Source: Clostridiales bacterium UBA3678
GTDB lineage: Bacteria; Bacillota; Clostridia; TANB77; CAG-508
Direction: 5' to 3'
Assembly (NCBI GenBank): GCA_002372935.1
Contig: DFJF01000006.1
Location: 41,324-105,323, forward strand
Length of the DNA: 64,000 nucleotides
The translations under genes were made by a program, and so were the position numbers. Positions 18,383 to 26,951 of the stretch are shown here, in pieces; the stretch's first letter is position 1; every line of letters starts with the position of its first letter. The notes beneath the pieces are model-generated. The model was not told where the DNA came from, made no database searches, and worked only from the letters and a program-made list of their open reading frames with translations.

Positions 18383-18416
18383 GTTAAATGCATAAATATA
18401 TGCATTTAACCTGTAT
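18383..18416. repeat. Perfect-core hairpin between ribosome site and start codon
   Basis: A GAAAGGAG site at 18368-18375 is followed by an inverted repeat with core TTAAATGCATA / TATGCATTTAA (about 15 pairs including flanks, one mismatch). The MENASK start codon comes only at 18428. Without the hairpin the spacing would be normal, so this looks like a small inserted palindrome or a translational switch. Confidence 0.65.
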
Positions 18417-18427
18417 AATATCAAAAT

Positions 18428-18853
18428 ATGGAAAATGCGTCAAAAGCTTTAATAATGGCAGGAGCTGTATTAATTGCAATAATGTTGGTTTCATTAGGGG
18501 TTGTGGTGTTCAAGAATTTTTCTGGTTCTGTTCAAAGAAACACCAGTTTATCAAAACAAGAAATAGAATCTTTTAATAATAAAATAACACCTTATTTGGG
18601 AAAGAATATATCAGGCTCTCAGGTAAATGCATTAATACAAACAGCAATATCAATAAATTATAAAGAGATACAAGAAAATGGAGATACAGGCAATTTTATT
18701 ACAATAACTGGAAATGGTAATACTTATGTAAGTGTAACAGGAACTACTGTTACAAGTAATAAAGTAACAACAGGGGTATATTATAGTGTTGTTGGAAATT
18801 ATAATCAGGCTACAGGGTTGATTAATAGTATAACAGTAACTCGAAATACATAA
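18428..18853 (+). CDS. MENASK-family pilin-like protein with hairpin in its leader
   Basis: 141 aa. Leader MENASKALIMAGAVLIAIML, helix to about residue 30, motif EIESFNNKITPYLGKNISGSQV, then VYYSVVGNYNQATGLINSITV at the C-terminus. No ribosome site lies next to the ATG; the nearest, GAAAGGAG, is about 50 bases upstream and separated by a strong hairpin, so expression is probably low or controlled. An overlapping out-of-frame ATG at 18388 lies within the hairpin. Confidence 0.65.
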   Translation: MENASKALIMAGAVLIAIMLVSLGVVVFKNFSGSVQRNTSLSKQEIESFNNKITPYLGKNISGSQVNALIQTAISINYKEIQENGDTGNFITITGNGNTYVSVTGTTVTSNKVTTGVYYSVVGNYNQATGLINSITVTRNT

Positions 18854-18871
18854 AGAAAGGATGATATAGTT

Positions 18872-19513
18872 ATGGAAAATGTATCAGATGCAATAATTTT
18901 AGCTGGTTCTGTTTTGTTATTAATTATAGCACTTTCTATAAGTATATCATCCTTAACCAACCTAAAGACCCAGACTCAAAATATATTGGATTCAAGAGAT
19001 CAGGTTGTTATGGCACAAGATACAAGTGGTAAGTACATAAATTATATTACAACAGGCTCAAATCAGGATGTTAGAAGTGTTGGGGTAGAAACAATAATTT
19101 CAGAGTTAAGACGAATGAGAAAAGAAAGTTTCACAATATATATTGCACCAATAGAAAATATATTTTTTAGTAATTTGCAGTTTAATAATAAGCTATTAAC
19201 AACTTTAAATGAAACGCAATATTACACAGATGAAAATAATCAAAAACAGATTTTAATAAATAATAGTTCTCAAATTATAAAATTATCAATGACAGATCAA
19301 GATATTATTTTCTATTCAGATTTAAGAGATGAAACTACGGGACAAGTTAGAAAAATACAAGAATTAAATAAAGATTTAGTTTCTGAATTATATAAAATAT
19401 TTAACAATAAAAAATTTAAAGAATACATAGGAATATACCAAGAAAAAACATCTAAAGGTGTTTCAGATGCTAATAAAAAAACAAATAAGATTATAACATT
19501 TATTCAACAATAA
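18872..19513 (+). CDS. Pilin-like protein, MENVSDA variant
   Basis: 213 aa. The leader is a variant (MENVSDAIILAGSVLLLIIA) followed by one helix to about residue 30. The rest differs from the FN-motif paralogs: TQTQNILDSRDQVVMAQDTS, a charged Arg-rich region ISELRRMRKESF, and a soluble tail without Cys. It appears to be a second type of subunit of the same machine. Ribosome site GAAAGGATG. Confidence 0.6.
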   Translation: MENVSDAIILAGSVLLLIIALSISISSLTNLKTQTQNILDSRDQVVMAQDTSGKYINYITTGSNQDVRSVGVETIISELRRMRKESFTIYIAPIENIFFSNLQFNNKLLTTLNETQYYTDENNQKQILINNSSQIIKLSMTDQDIIFYSDLRDETTGQVRKIQELNKDLVSELYKIFNNKKFKEYIGIYQEKTSKGVSDANKKTNKIITFIQQ

Positions 19514-19577
19514 ACAACATAGAAAGAAACAGTGGAATAATAATTTTAAGTAATATAAAAAAAGGGAGGAATAAAAA

Positions 19578-20099
19578 ATGGGAGATTCAGCAATGGTTAT
19601 TGTAGCAATATTTTTAGCTGCAATTTTAATGTTTGTATTTCCACTAATGACAATGGCAAATAAGAAAGATGATGTATCAGTTTTAGAAGCTCAGAAAGCA
19701 ACAACAGAGTTTGTTGATAAAATAAAAACTACTGGAATTATTACGCAAAGTGATTATGATAATTTTACTACTGCCTTAGCTGCAACTGGAAATACATTTG
19801 ATATTAATATTGAAGTACAAAAACTTGATGAAAATCCAGCTAAAAAAGAAACATCAATATACACAACAATAGGAGACAATGTATATTATACTATATATAC
19901 TACACAGATTCTTGACACCATCAAAGATAGTAATTTAGCACTAAATGAAGGAGATATTGTTTCTGTTAGTGTAGAAAATACAAATGTTACAATTGGACAA
20001 GAATTAAGAAACTTTTTATATAGAGTTACAGGAAATAAATCAGGCACAGTTACTGCATCAGATTCAGGAATTGTAACTACAAATGGAAGTGCAAATTAG
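19578..20099 (+). CDS. Small pilin/pseudopilin-like protein of the Tad-like operon
   Basis: 173 aa. N-terminus MGDSAMVIVAIFLAAILMFVF is a leaderless hydrophobic helix, followed by KKDDVSVLEAQKATTEFVDKI and a beta-rich domain. No MENASK leader. It resembles TadE/TadF-like minor subunits in layout (one N-terminal helix, small exported domain) but I see no diagnostic motif. AAAGGGAGG upstream predicts strong translation. The operon's first terminator follows immediately. Confidence 0.55.
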   Translation: MGDSAMVIVAIFLAAILMFVFPLMTMANKKDDVSVLEAQKATTEFVDKIKTTGIITQSDYDNFTTALAATGNTFDINIEVQKLDENPAKKETSIYTTIGDNVYYTIYTTQILDTIKDSNLALNEGDIVSVSVENTNVTIGQELRNFLYRVTGNKSGTVTASDSGIVTTNGSAN

Positions 20100-20108
20100 A
20101 TTTGAATT

Positions 20109-20137
20109 AGCTTGTAATTTTATTACAAGCTTTTTTA
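20109..20137 (+). terminator. Terminator at the end of the Tad-like operon
   Basis: Perfect stem AGCTTGTAAT / ATTACAAGCT, loop of three bases, then six T. Transcription started at 9150 probably ends here, about 11 kb later. Confidence 0.85.
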
Positions 20138-20162
20138 AACATATTTAAAACTCTTATAAATG

Positions 20163-20183
20163 CAGTTTGATTGATTCAAACTG
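20163..20183. repeat. Short palindrome before the 576-aa surface gene
   Basis: CAGTTTGA / TCAAACTG, eight pairs, five-base loop, 43 bases before the start codon. Could be an operator or a leader hairpin. Confidence 0.4.
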
Positions 20184-20226
20184 TATATATAAAAGCTTTA
20201 GATTAAATTTGAAAGGAAATAAACAT

Positions 20227-21957
20227 ATGAAATTACAGTATTTAACAGTTATATTTATTCTAATAATAATGCCAATAATAATTGTATATTCAACATATTT
20301 AGACACACAAGTTTCAATTATTAGACAGGAAGCAAGTTATGATTCTAGTTTATATAATTCAACTTATGATGCAATTAAATCTTTCCAAATAAATGCTATA
20401 AATACTACATTATATACACCAGAGACAAGAGTAAATATAATTACAGCATCAGCTAATACATTTTTCAATTCTTTATCTACTGCATTAAAGTATCAAGGAA
20501 ACAAGTCAGATGTAATGAAAGAATATGTTCCAGCTGTTGTTTTTACAATGTATGATGGATATTATATATACTCACCATTTATTAATACCCTAACTGGTGT
20601 ACAAGATTATCCTGATAATGATCAAAACCCTGCTCATCAAAATCAAGATGAAGTTGATGATAAATATGCAGATGACAAAGTATATAATGGATTAAAACCA
20701 TATGTTTCTTATACTGTAAAATATCTAGTAAATAGAAATATTTATTATATAACATATACAATGGATAATTATATTTCTGTCGATAAATTTGATAGCAGTA
20801 ATAATTATGATCATAGAGAAGGATATTTGGTAAGTGGAATAAGAAAATCAGGTGAATCTTACAAATATGATAATGTTACATTTAATAAAAGCGACTCAGA
20901 AGCTTTATCAGAATACTTATATTTAAGTGATACTGAAAAAGGAATATACTATTACGCAACTATTGATGGTACAAAATATTATTATGAGGGTAATAATACT
21001 CATAGCAGGAATGTAAACCAGTGTGGTGAAAATGATAAAATTTTTTATATAAATAATTCAGGTACAAAAACATATCAAGTTCAAGAATATAAAAATAACA
21101 AGGAAAGATTTACATTATATTATAATAGAATATTTAACAATAATAGTGCATATTGGTATTATGCAAAGGCTTATGAATTTACAGAGTGGGTAAGAAGTAA
21201 TTTATCAGGATTGACAATTTCTAATATAGATAAAACAAACTCAAGTTATTTAAATTATGATTTCGCTAATGTTGGAAATATATTTGATGGTACAATTCAA
21301 TATTCAAATTCAAATTTTAATCAGCATAGAAAAGATGTAATAAGAGCAGTAATATCAACAAATTTATCAACAGCAATTCAAGGATTCAGAAGATTTTCAA
21401 ACTCTAATGAACAATTTTTAATGCCAATGATTTCTGATGATAATTGGGAATTACTTGAAAATAATATATGTGTTGCAACATTTTTGCAAGGATTGAAGTT
21501 TGGAAATAAAACATACAACAGTTATGCAGTTGTACCAAATAATTATAACAAAGAATATGTTGATGAAAATGATATATATTTATTAACCACGAATTATGAG
21601 TTTGCAAAAGTAAATAATACAGCAGTTAATAATTCAAATCTAGCAAAAAATTTAAAGTATCAGCCAGGAGTTTTAAAAATAAATATAAAAACAAGAAGAA
21701 GTTCAAATGGATATTATAACCCATTAAGTTATTATGATACTTCGGGTAAATTACAGCCATATTTAGGAGATTACACAAGTATATATGGAAGTAGTGGAAC
21801 AGCTGATGTTAGTACAATAGATATGTATAGATATGTTGAAAGATTATCAGATGTAACAAAAAAACAAGTATATTATACTGCTCTTGCAAGAGAGAGAGAA
21901 AGTTCATATAAATTTATAAATGATAATGCTGATGATGTATTAAAAAATGAACAATAA
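20227..21957 (+). CDS. Large single-helix surface protein, probable Tad-associated subunit
   Basis: 576 aa from ATG at 20227 (GAAAGGAAAT upstream); an in-frame start 20 codons earlier lacks a site. N-terminus MKLQYLTVIFILIIMPIIIV is a signal anchor, then STYLDTQVSIIRQEASYDSS and YNSTYDAIKSFQIN, a pseudopilin-like amphipathic region. The rest is a large Tyr/Asn/Ser-rich exported domain with no enzyme motif that I recognise. Position behind the pilin array and the single N-terminal helix suggest a fibre tip or adhesin. It lies between two terminators, so it may be transcribed separately. Confidence 0.55.
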   Translation: MKLQYLTVIFILIIMPIIIVYSTYLDTQVSIIRQEASYDSSLYNSTYDAIKSFQINAINTTLYTPETRVNIITASANTFFNSLSTALKYQGNKSDVMKEYVPAVVFTMYDGYYIYSPFINTLTGVQDYPDNDQNPAHQNQDEVDDKYADDKVYNGLKPYVSYTVKYLVNRNIYYITYTMDNYISVDKFDSSNNYDHREGYLVSGIRKSGESYKYDNVTFNKSDSEALSEYLYLSDTEKGIYYYATIDGTKYYYEGNNTHSRNVNQCGENDKIFYINNSGTKTYQVQEYKNNKERFTLYYNRIFNNNSAYWYYAKAYEFTEWVRSNLSGLTISNIDKTNSSYLNYDFANVGNIFDGTIQYSNSNFNQHRKDVIRAVISTNLSTAIQGFRRFSNSNEQFLMPMISDDNWELLENNICVATFLQGLKFGNKTYNSYAVVPNNYNKEYVDENDIYLLTTNYEFAKVNNTAVNNSNLAKNLKYQPGVLKINIKTRRSSNGYYNPLSYYDTSGKLQPYLGDYTSIYGSSGTADVSTIDMYRYVERLSDVTKKQVYYTALARERESSYKFINDNADDVLKNEQ

Positions 21958-21960
21958 ATG

Positions 21961-21997
21961 AAAACCTTTGAAGATTATATATCTACAAAGGTTTTTT
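21961..21997 (+). terminator. Rho-independent terminator
   Basis: AAAACCTTTG / CAAAGGTTTT with an inner AGAT/ATCT pairing and a following T run. Confidence 0.8.
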
Positions 21998-22145
21998 GTT
22001 GGTTAAAGTATAAAGCGATGAATTTATAATATTAGGTAAGTGAAAAAACTGTTAAATTTTTAAAAATTGTAGACAATAATAAAAAAATATGATATATTTA
22101 AGGCATTAATAGGATAAAAAATAAAATTGAAAGGAAGCGAAAAAG

Positions 22146-24482
22146 TTGCAAAAAAAGAAAGTATCAGCAGAAACTACTATAAAAGAAAAAATACAATACT
22201 TAGGATTAAATTTTGAGAAAGTTCCAAAGACACTTATTGCAACTGATAAACTAGGGTTTAATTCACTAAAAGGATTTGATGAAAAACAATACAAACAATA
22301 TAAATATGTAAAAGTTAGTGATATTGATATTTTATTAACTCCAAAGCATAGGCTAGATAGCTTAGGAGAGAAGTATGATGAGGCATCACCACTATATATG
22401 TATTTTGATTCTAAGCATGAAGAAAATGTTCCAAAATATACCACATTTTTAAATATGCTAAAAAAAGTAGAAATATCAGAAGTAGAAAAAATAGCAGAGG
22501 AGCAAGAATTATTAGCTAAAGAGATACCATATAGAGTAAAATATAATGGTAATTATTTATGGCAAGTATATTATTCAGAAACTGCAGAAAGATATTTTAT
22601 GCTTGTACCTACAGAGGATACAGATTACTCTACTTTTTTTTATCTACTAAAAAAGAAAATAGAAAACAAAAAAAATGAGAAAATTTTTATACCAATAAGC
22701 TATTTGGATTATTCTGGAGATATATTAACTAGATCAGAAATAAAAGATTTAGAAAACTATTTATGGCTATTTACAAAAGATTATCCAAATATTTATGAGG
22801 TATATAATTCAAGACAAAAACAAACATTGCAAATAATAGGAGAGACTGAAGTTTATGGCAAAATAAAATCATTATATAAAATGGTTTATAGTGATAAAAA
22901 AGATGCAATAAAATATTACAAGTTACTAAAAGCATTATTTATACTCCAAGTAGAATTACCACATTACTTTGAACTTATTCCAAGAGTGAATAAAAAAGGT
23001 GAGTTAGAGCTCTATTTTGAAAAAGAGAAAATAGAATACAATACATTATTAGATTTTGTAAAAAAACAGTATAAAAAATCAATAGAACAAAAAGAGCAAA
23101 ATAATAAAGATATATTAGAATTAAAAAGAAAATTAAAAAATCTAAAAAGAGAAGAAACAAAATTAGAACAAGATTATGTAGAAAAAGAAAAAATAATTTC
23201 AACATATTTAGAGTGTAAAAAGTCATTTTTTGGTAGAGTGAAATATTATTTTAAATATGGAAAATCTGTGAAAAAGGTAAATAAAAAAGGAAAAGAAAAA
23301 AAAGAGGAAAATCAAAATAATGAAGAGCAAAGAATAGAAAAAAAGGAAGTAAAAATCAAAAATTATACATTAGATGAATTAATAGTAAGTTTTAAAGAAC
23401 TTGAAATTACAGAAAATGAAAAGAAAAGTATAGTACAAGATATAAATGCAATAAAATTAAAAAACAAAAATTTGAAAAAGAAAATTGAAAATGCAACACT
23501 ATACATTAACGAAATAAACGAGCACAAAAAGAGTATATTTGAATTTTGGAAATATTCAAACAAAGATGAAGTTTCTGCTTTAGAAGAGGGAGAAGCAGAA
23601 GAGGTTAATGTTTCAAAAATTGAAAGGTATTTTGATTTTGATAAAGACTTTGAAAAATTTGGAGAGAGTGTAGATAAATCTCAAAGACTTAAATTTACAG
23701 ATTCAGAGCTTGACAGCAGTTTTGTTGCATCTACTAGTTTAATAGATACAATAAATGAAATCTCTACAAAAAAGAATTTAAGACTAGATGATTTTAATGA
23801 GATACTAGAAAAATTAAAATCAGAAAAAGATTTAAGATCTGATGACGAAGAAGAAAATGAATTCGACATATTAGGCAGATTTAATGATGATGAGAAAAAA
23901 GAAAGAAGTATTGGAAGTAAAATACACAGGGAAACACATAGAAATATATATAATATTTTAGATATAAAAAATGATACTACTTCTTTTGAATTTAAAAGAA
24001 GCTTTGTAAATATAATAAAAAATCTAAGAAAAGCTTTAAATAAAAACACTCTTGATGAAGATATGTATGTATATAAAGCTACAAATTCACCAATAAATTT
24101 AAAAGGTTTACAATTACTTTCTTTAAATGAAGAAAAAGAACTAAATGAGTGTTATGAAAAAAACAATATTATAACAGAAGAAAGCTTTTTAGATAAAGAA
24201 AAAAATGAAATTTACTTGTACAAAATAAAATTAAATAAAGGTATCAATTTTATAGCTATTTCTAATATTGTTTTATACAATAATAAAAATATGACTCTAC
24301 CTGTTGGAATGAATGAGTCAAACAATATTATCGTAAATATGGACGATTTAGAAATAAAAGAAGTAAGTAAAGAAGAGTTAAATATTAATAGAATTAGAAA
24401 TGAAAAAGATGATTTTTCAGATTTAATTTTATATGATGTTCAAATTTTAGAATATAATACAAACAAAAAGGATGAGAATTAG
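22146..24482 (+). CDS. Unknown 778-aa coiled-coil protein with an ART-like C-terminus
   Basis: Start TTG at 22146, preceded by GAAAGGAAG. I do not recognise the full protein. The N-terminal ~300 residues are a mixed alpha/beta domain (LWQVYYSETAERYFMLVPTE, FIPISYLDYSG). Residues ~300-480 are a Lys/Glu-rich coiled coil. The C-terminal ~150 residues follow the strand-helix order of ADP-ribosyltransferases: IIKNLRKALNKNTLDEDMYV, then YKATNSP, EESFLD, YLYKIKLNKGINFIAI and NKNMTLPVG. The usual Arg, STS and ExE residues are absent. No signal peptide, so probably cytoplasmic. Function unknown. Confidence 0.6.
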   Translation: MQKKKVSAETTIKEKIQYLGLNFEKVPKTLIATDKLGFNSLKGFDEKQYKQYKYVKVSDIDILLTPKHRLDSLGEKYDEASPLYMYFDSKHEENVPKYTTFLNMLKKVEISEVEKIAEEQELLAKEIPYRVKYNGNYLWQVYYSETAERYFMLVPTEDTDYSTFFYLLKKKIENKKNEKIFIPISYLDYSGDILTRSEIKDLENYLWLFTKDYPNIYEVYNSRQKQTLQIIGETEVYGKIKSLYKMVYSDKKDAIKYYKLLKALFILQVELPHYFELIPRVNKKGELELYFEKEKIEYNTLLDFVKKQYKKSIEQKEQNNKDILELKRKLKNLKREETKLEQDYVEKEKIISTYLECKKSFFGRVKYYFKYGKSVKKVNKKGKEKKEENQNNEEQRIEKKEVKIKNYTLDELIVSFKELEITENEKKSIVQDINAIKLKNKNLKKKIENATLYINEINEHKKSIFEFWKYSNKDEVSALEEGEAEEVNVSKIERYFDFDKDFEKFGESVDKSQRLKFTDSELDSSFVASTSLIDTINEISTKKNLRLDDFNEILEKLKSEKDLRSDDEEENEFDILGRFNDDEKKERSIGSKIHRETHRNIYNILDIKNDTTSFEFKRSFVNIIKNLRKALNKNTLDEDMYVYKATNSPINLKGLQLLSLNEEKELNECYEKNNIITEESFLDKEKNEIYLYKIKLNKGINFIAISNIVLYNNKNMTLPVGMNESNNIIVNMDDLEIKEVSKEELNINRIRNEKDDFSDLILYDVQILEYNTNKKDEN

Positions 24483-24497
24483 TTCTCATCCTTTTAA
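24466..24497. terminator. Bidirectional terminator between the 778-aa gene and spoVT
   Basis: Perfect 13-bp stem AAAAGGATGAGAA / TTCTCATCCTTTT, loop TTAG, including the stop codon of the 778-aa gene. spoVT ends two bases beyond it. Confidence 0.85.
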
Positions 24498-24498
24498 G

Positions 24499-25059
24499 CT
24501 AAATTTCTAATTGACTTCCAAGGAAGTTTGCAGCAGATTGTGCTACTTTTTTTTCAACTTCATTCATTTTTGTGTTAGCTTGTTTAGAAAGCAAAATAAC
24601 TGTACCAATTGTATCTCCATTAGATATAATTGGATACACAATTTGAGAATTATACCTTTTTTCTTTGTTATCTTTGTCATGTTCAGTTATAGGCAAAGCA
24701 ATATCACTATTTTCTTTGCTAGTATAAACTTCTTTGTCTTCCATAAGCTGTTCTAATTCATCACTTACATTTTGCTCCAAATAATCTTTTTTTGGTCCAC
24801 CAGATACAGCAATTACAGTATCTTTATCTGTTATAAAAGCTATATGACCAGTAGTTTTTGCTAATGTTTCTGCATATCCAGTTGCAAATTCTGAAAGCTC
24901 ACCAATAGGGGAATATTTTCGCAAAATAATACTACCTTCTTTTTCTGTGAAAATTTCAAGAGGATCGCCTTCTTTAATACGAAGTGTTTTTCTTATTTCC
25001 TTTGGAATAACAATTCTTCCTAAATCATCTATTCTTCTAACAACACCAGTTGCTTTCAT
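24499..25059 (-). CDS. spoVT: Stage V sporulation protein T (AbrB-family regulator)
   Basis: 186 aa. SpoVT is a forespore transcription regulator under sigma-G that tunes late spore genes and germination. The N-terminal AbrB-type swapped-hairpin DNA-binding domain is MKATGVVRRIDDLGRIVIPK, continuing EIRKTLRIKEGDPLEIFTE. The C-terminal GAF-like domain runs from about residue 55 (AYP...HIAFITDKDTVIAVSGG region) to AANFLGSQLEI. Length is close to the usual 178. The AbrB paralog would be half this length, so SpoVT is the better call. Confidence 0.94.
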   Translation of the reverse strand: MKATGVVRRIDDLGRIVIPKEIRKTLRIKEGDPLEIFTEKEGSIILRKYSPIGELSEFATGYAETLAKTTGHIAFITDKDTVIAVSGGPKKDYLEQNVSDELEQLMEDKEVYTSKENSDIALPITEHDKDNKEKRYNSQIVYPIISNGDTIGTVILLSKQANTKMNEVEKKVAQSAANFLGSQLEI

Positions 25060-25178
25060 ATTTTTCAGTCCTTTCTTCTGAGTATAAAATGCTCTAAAAA
25101 AAAGCCTTTTACTCCTAAAATTGTTTTTATAATCTTATTATGACAAAAATGTAAAAAAATATACAAAAATTTTTTGAA

Positions 25179-25323
25179 CTTTCAATTGGGGACGGTTCTT
25201 TTTCAGAAGGGGACGGTTCTTTTTTGAAAAGGGACGGTTCTTTTTTGAAAAGGGACGGTTCTTTTTTGAAAGGGGACGGTTCTTTTTTGAAAAGGGACGG
25301 TTCTTTTTTGAAAGTGGAACTGT
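25179..25323 (+). repeat. GGGACGGTTCT direct-repeat cluster B
   Basis: Six forward copies of GGGACGGTTCTTTTT joined by TTGAAAA or CAGAAG, period 21-22 bases, plus a decayed seventh (GGAACTGTA). Unlike the other clusters there is no inverted copy, so it does not fold back on itself. It separates the spoVT promoter region from the glucosaminidase promoter. Confidence 0.9.
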
Positions 25324-25362
25324 ACATATTAAAAAGTGATATATTAATTTTTGTGAAATGGG

Positions 25363-25392
25363 TTGACTTATTATGACATAAAATGATATACT
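25363..25392 (+). promoter_or_regulatory. Promoter of the dockerin glucosaminidase
   Basis: TTGACT (25363-25368), 18-base spacer, TATACT (25387-25392). Confidence 0.6.
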
Positions 25393-25488
25393 ATAAACAA
25401 ATTAGACAAAATGTAGTAAAAAAAATAAAGGTAAAATTAGAAACATACAATGGTAATAAATATAAAAACAAAAGAGGTGTAATAAATT

Positions 25489-26832
25489 ATGAAATTAAAT
25501 AAATTTATTTTCAATATTTTTATAACAATTTTAATTATTTCAATATTATTTGGAAAATTCCCTAGTTCTGTTTTTGCGACAAGTCAATCAACTAAATCAG
25601 TGAGTAAAATAAAAAGCAGTGATGAATCTGCATGGAAAGAGATAAAAAATCAAGTAGACTCATTACAAAAAAAACATCAAAATTGGAATTTTAAAGTTTT
25701 TTACACAGACCTTGATTGGAAAGATGTAATAAATAATGAAGGAAAAAAACATGGAAATTATGCTAAAAATTTAGTTTATTATAAAGCAAATTATAGTTAT
25801 AAATGGTTATGCAGTGATTGTTATGATATTACAAAATCATACAAAAATGGAAAATGGATGTGTGCTTCTAAAGATGCAATAAAATACATGATGGATCCAA
25901 GAAATTCTATAAATGAAAACGATATTTTTCAATTTATGTTATTATCATATGATGAGGAAATTAGTGACAATAATTATAAAAATAGTGTAAAATCAATTTT
26001 GACAGATTCTTTTTTAGATGTTGATAATTCATTAGGTAAATATGCTGATACAATTGTAAAAGAATGTAAGAAGCAAAATATTAATCCATCTTATATTGCA
26101 GTAAAAATCATACAAGAACAAGGCAAAGATGGTGGAGCAACATATGAAATGTATGATGATGAAACAGATAAAATTTATTATAATATATTTAATATTAATG
26201 CAACTTTTACATCTACAATTTCAAATGCTTTATCATATTCGAAAAAGAATAAATTAACAACAGTTGAAAAATGTTTAATAGATGGAATTGATTTTATTAA
26301 AAATGGTTATATAGAGCAAGGGCAAGATACATTATATTTTGAAAAATTTGATGTAGTTGGTACTAATTCAAATAGTTTGTATTCACATCAATATGCACAA
26401 GATGTTATGTATGCACAAAATCAAGGTAAACAATTAAGAATTGCATTAGAAAAAATAAATGCAAAAGATAATACATATACATTTGTTATACCACTTTATA
26501 AAAATATGCCAAGTAGTATAAGTGCAAGACCTACAATTTTAGCAAATATGAGTAATGATAATAATAATAGAAATAATAATAGTAATACATCAAATACTCC
26601 AACTAATAATAGCAATAATGACAGCACAAAATATAAATTGGGAGACCCAAATGGTGACAACGAAATAAATTCAGGAGATTTGCTAATGATTAGAAAATAT
26701 CTTTTGAAAAAACAAAGTTTTAATAAAGAACAAGAAATAGCTATGGATATAAATAAAGATGGAGAGATAAATTCAGGAGATTTATTATTAGTAAGGAAAC
26801 ATTTATTAGGTAAGTATAAAATAAAATGGTAA
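25489..26832 (+). CDS. Secreted glucosaminidase with C-terminal type I dockerin
   Basis: 447 aa. Signal peptide through about residue 31 (SSVFATS). A glucosaminidase domain of the LytD/Auto type (peptidoglycan N-acetylglucosaminidase) shows HQNWNFKVFYTDLDWKDVI, YMMDPRNSI, FQFMLLSYD and the presumed catalytic Glu in VKIIQEQGKDGG, then YYNIFNINA. After an Asn/Ser linker come two dockerin repeats with full calcium loops, DPNGDNEINSGD and DINKDGEINSGD. A dockerin binds a cohesin, so this wall hydrolase is probably docked to a scaffold. Expression from the promoter at 25363, ribosome site AGAGGTG. Confidence 0.88.
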   Translation: MKLNKFIFNIFITILIISILFGKFPSSVFATSQSTKSVSKIKSSDESAWKEIKNQVDSLQKKHQNWNFKVFYTDLDWKDVINNEGKKHGNYAKNLVYYKANYSYKWLCSDCYDITKSYKNGKWMCASKDAIKYMMDPRNSINENDIFQFMLLSYDEEISDNNYKNSVKSILTDSFLDVDNSLGKYADTIVKECKKQNINPSYIAVKIIQEQGKDGGATYEMYDDETDKIYYNIFNINATFTSTISNALSYSKKNKLTTVEKCLIDGIDFIKNGYIEQGQDTLYFEKFDVVGTNSNSLYSHQYAQDVMYAQNQGKQLRIALEKINAKDNTYTFVIPLYKNMPSSISARPTILANMSNDNNNRNNNSNTSNTPTNNSNNDSTKYKLGDPNGDNEINSGDLLMIRKYLLKKQSFNKEQEIAMDINKDGEINSGDLLLVRKHLLGKYKIKW

Positions 26833-26867
26833 ACATAAAATTGAATTCTATGTAAATTTCATAGAAA

Positions 26868-26896
26868 TTGACAAGTAGAAAAAATCTATATAGTAA
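26868..26896 (+). promoter_or_regulatory. Possible promoter of the cadherin-like surface gene
   Basis: TTGACA (26868-26873), 17 bases, TAGTAA (26891-26896); the overlapping TATAGT at 26889 is an alternative -10. Confidence 0.45.
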
Positions 26897-26951
26897 AAGT
26901 TTTATAGGTTTTCCTTTAAAAATCTAAATATCTTATAAGGAAATAATAGAA

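Noticed and set aside
18388..18576. 62-codon frame overlapping the pilin gene, starting in the hairpin
   Set aside because: Out of frame with the MENASK protein and without family features; the ATG arises from the palindrome. Kept only as a note for the translation question.
25179..25323. Possible CRISPR array because of regular 21-22 base repeats
   Set aside because: The units are contiguous with no unique spacers, and the same motif recurs in both orientations at other gene boundaries. It is an interspersed palindromic repeat.
25127..25327. Minus-strand 66-codon frame encoding repeated KEPS units
   Set aside because: It is a product of the repeat itself; no ribosome site, and the same peptide pattern appears at every cluster (for example 31117-31251 and 44591-44851).
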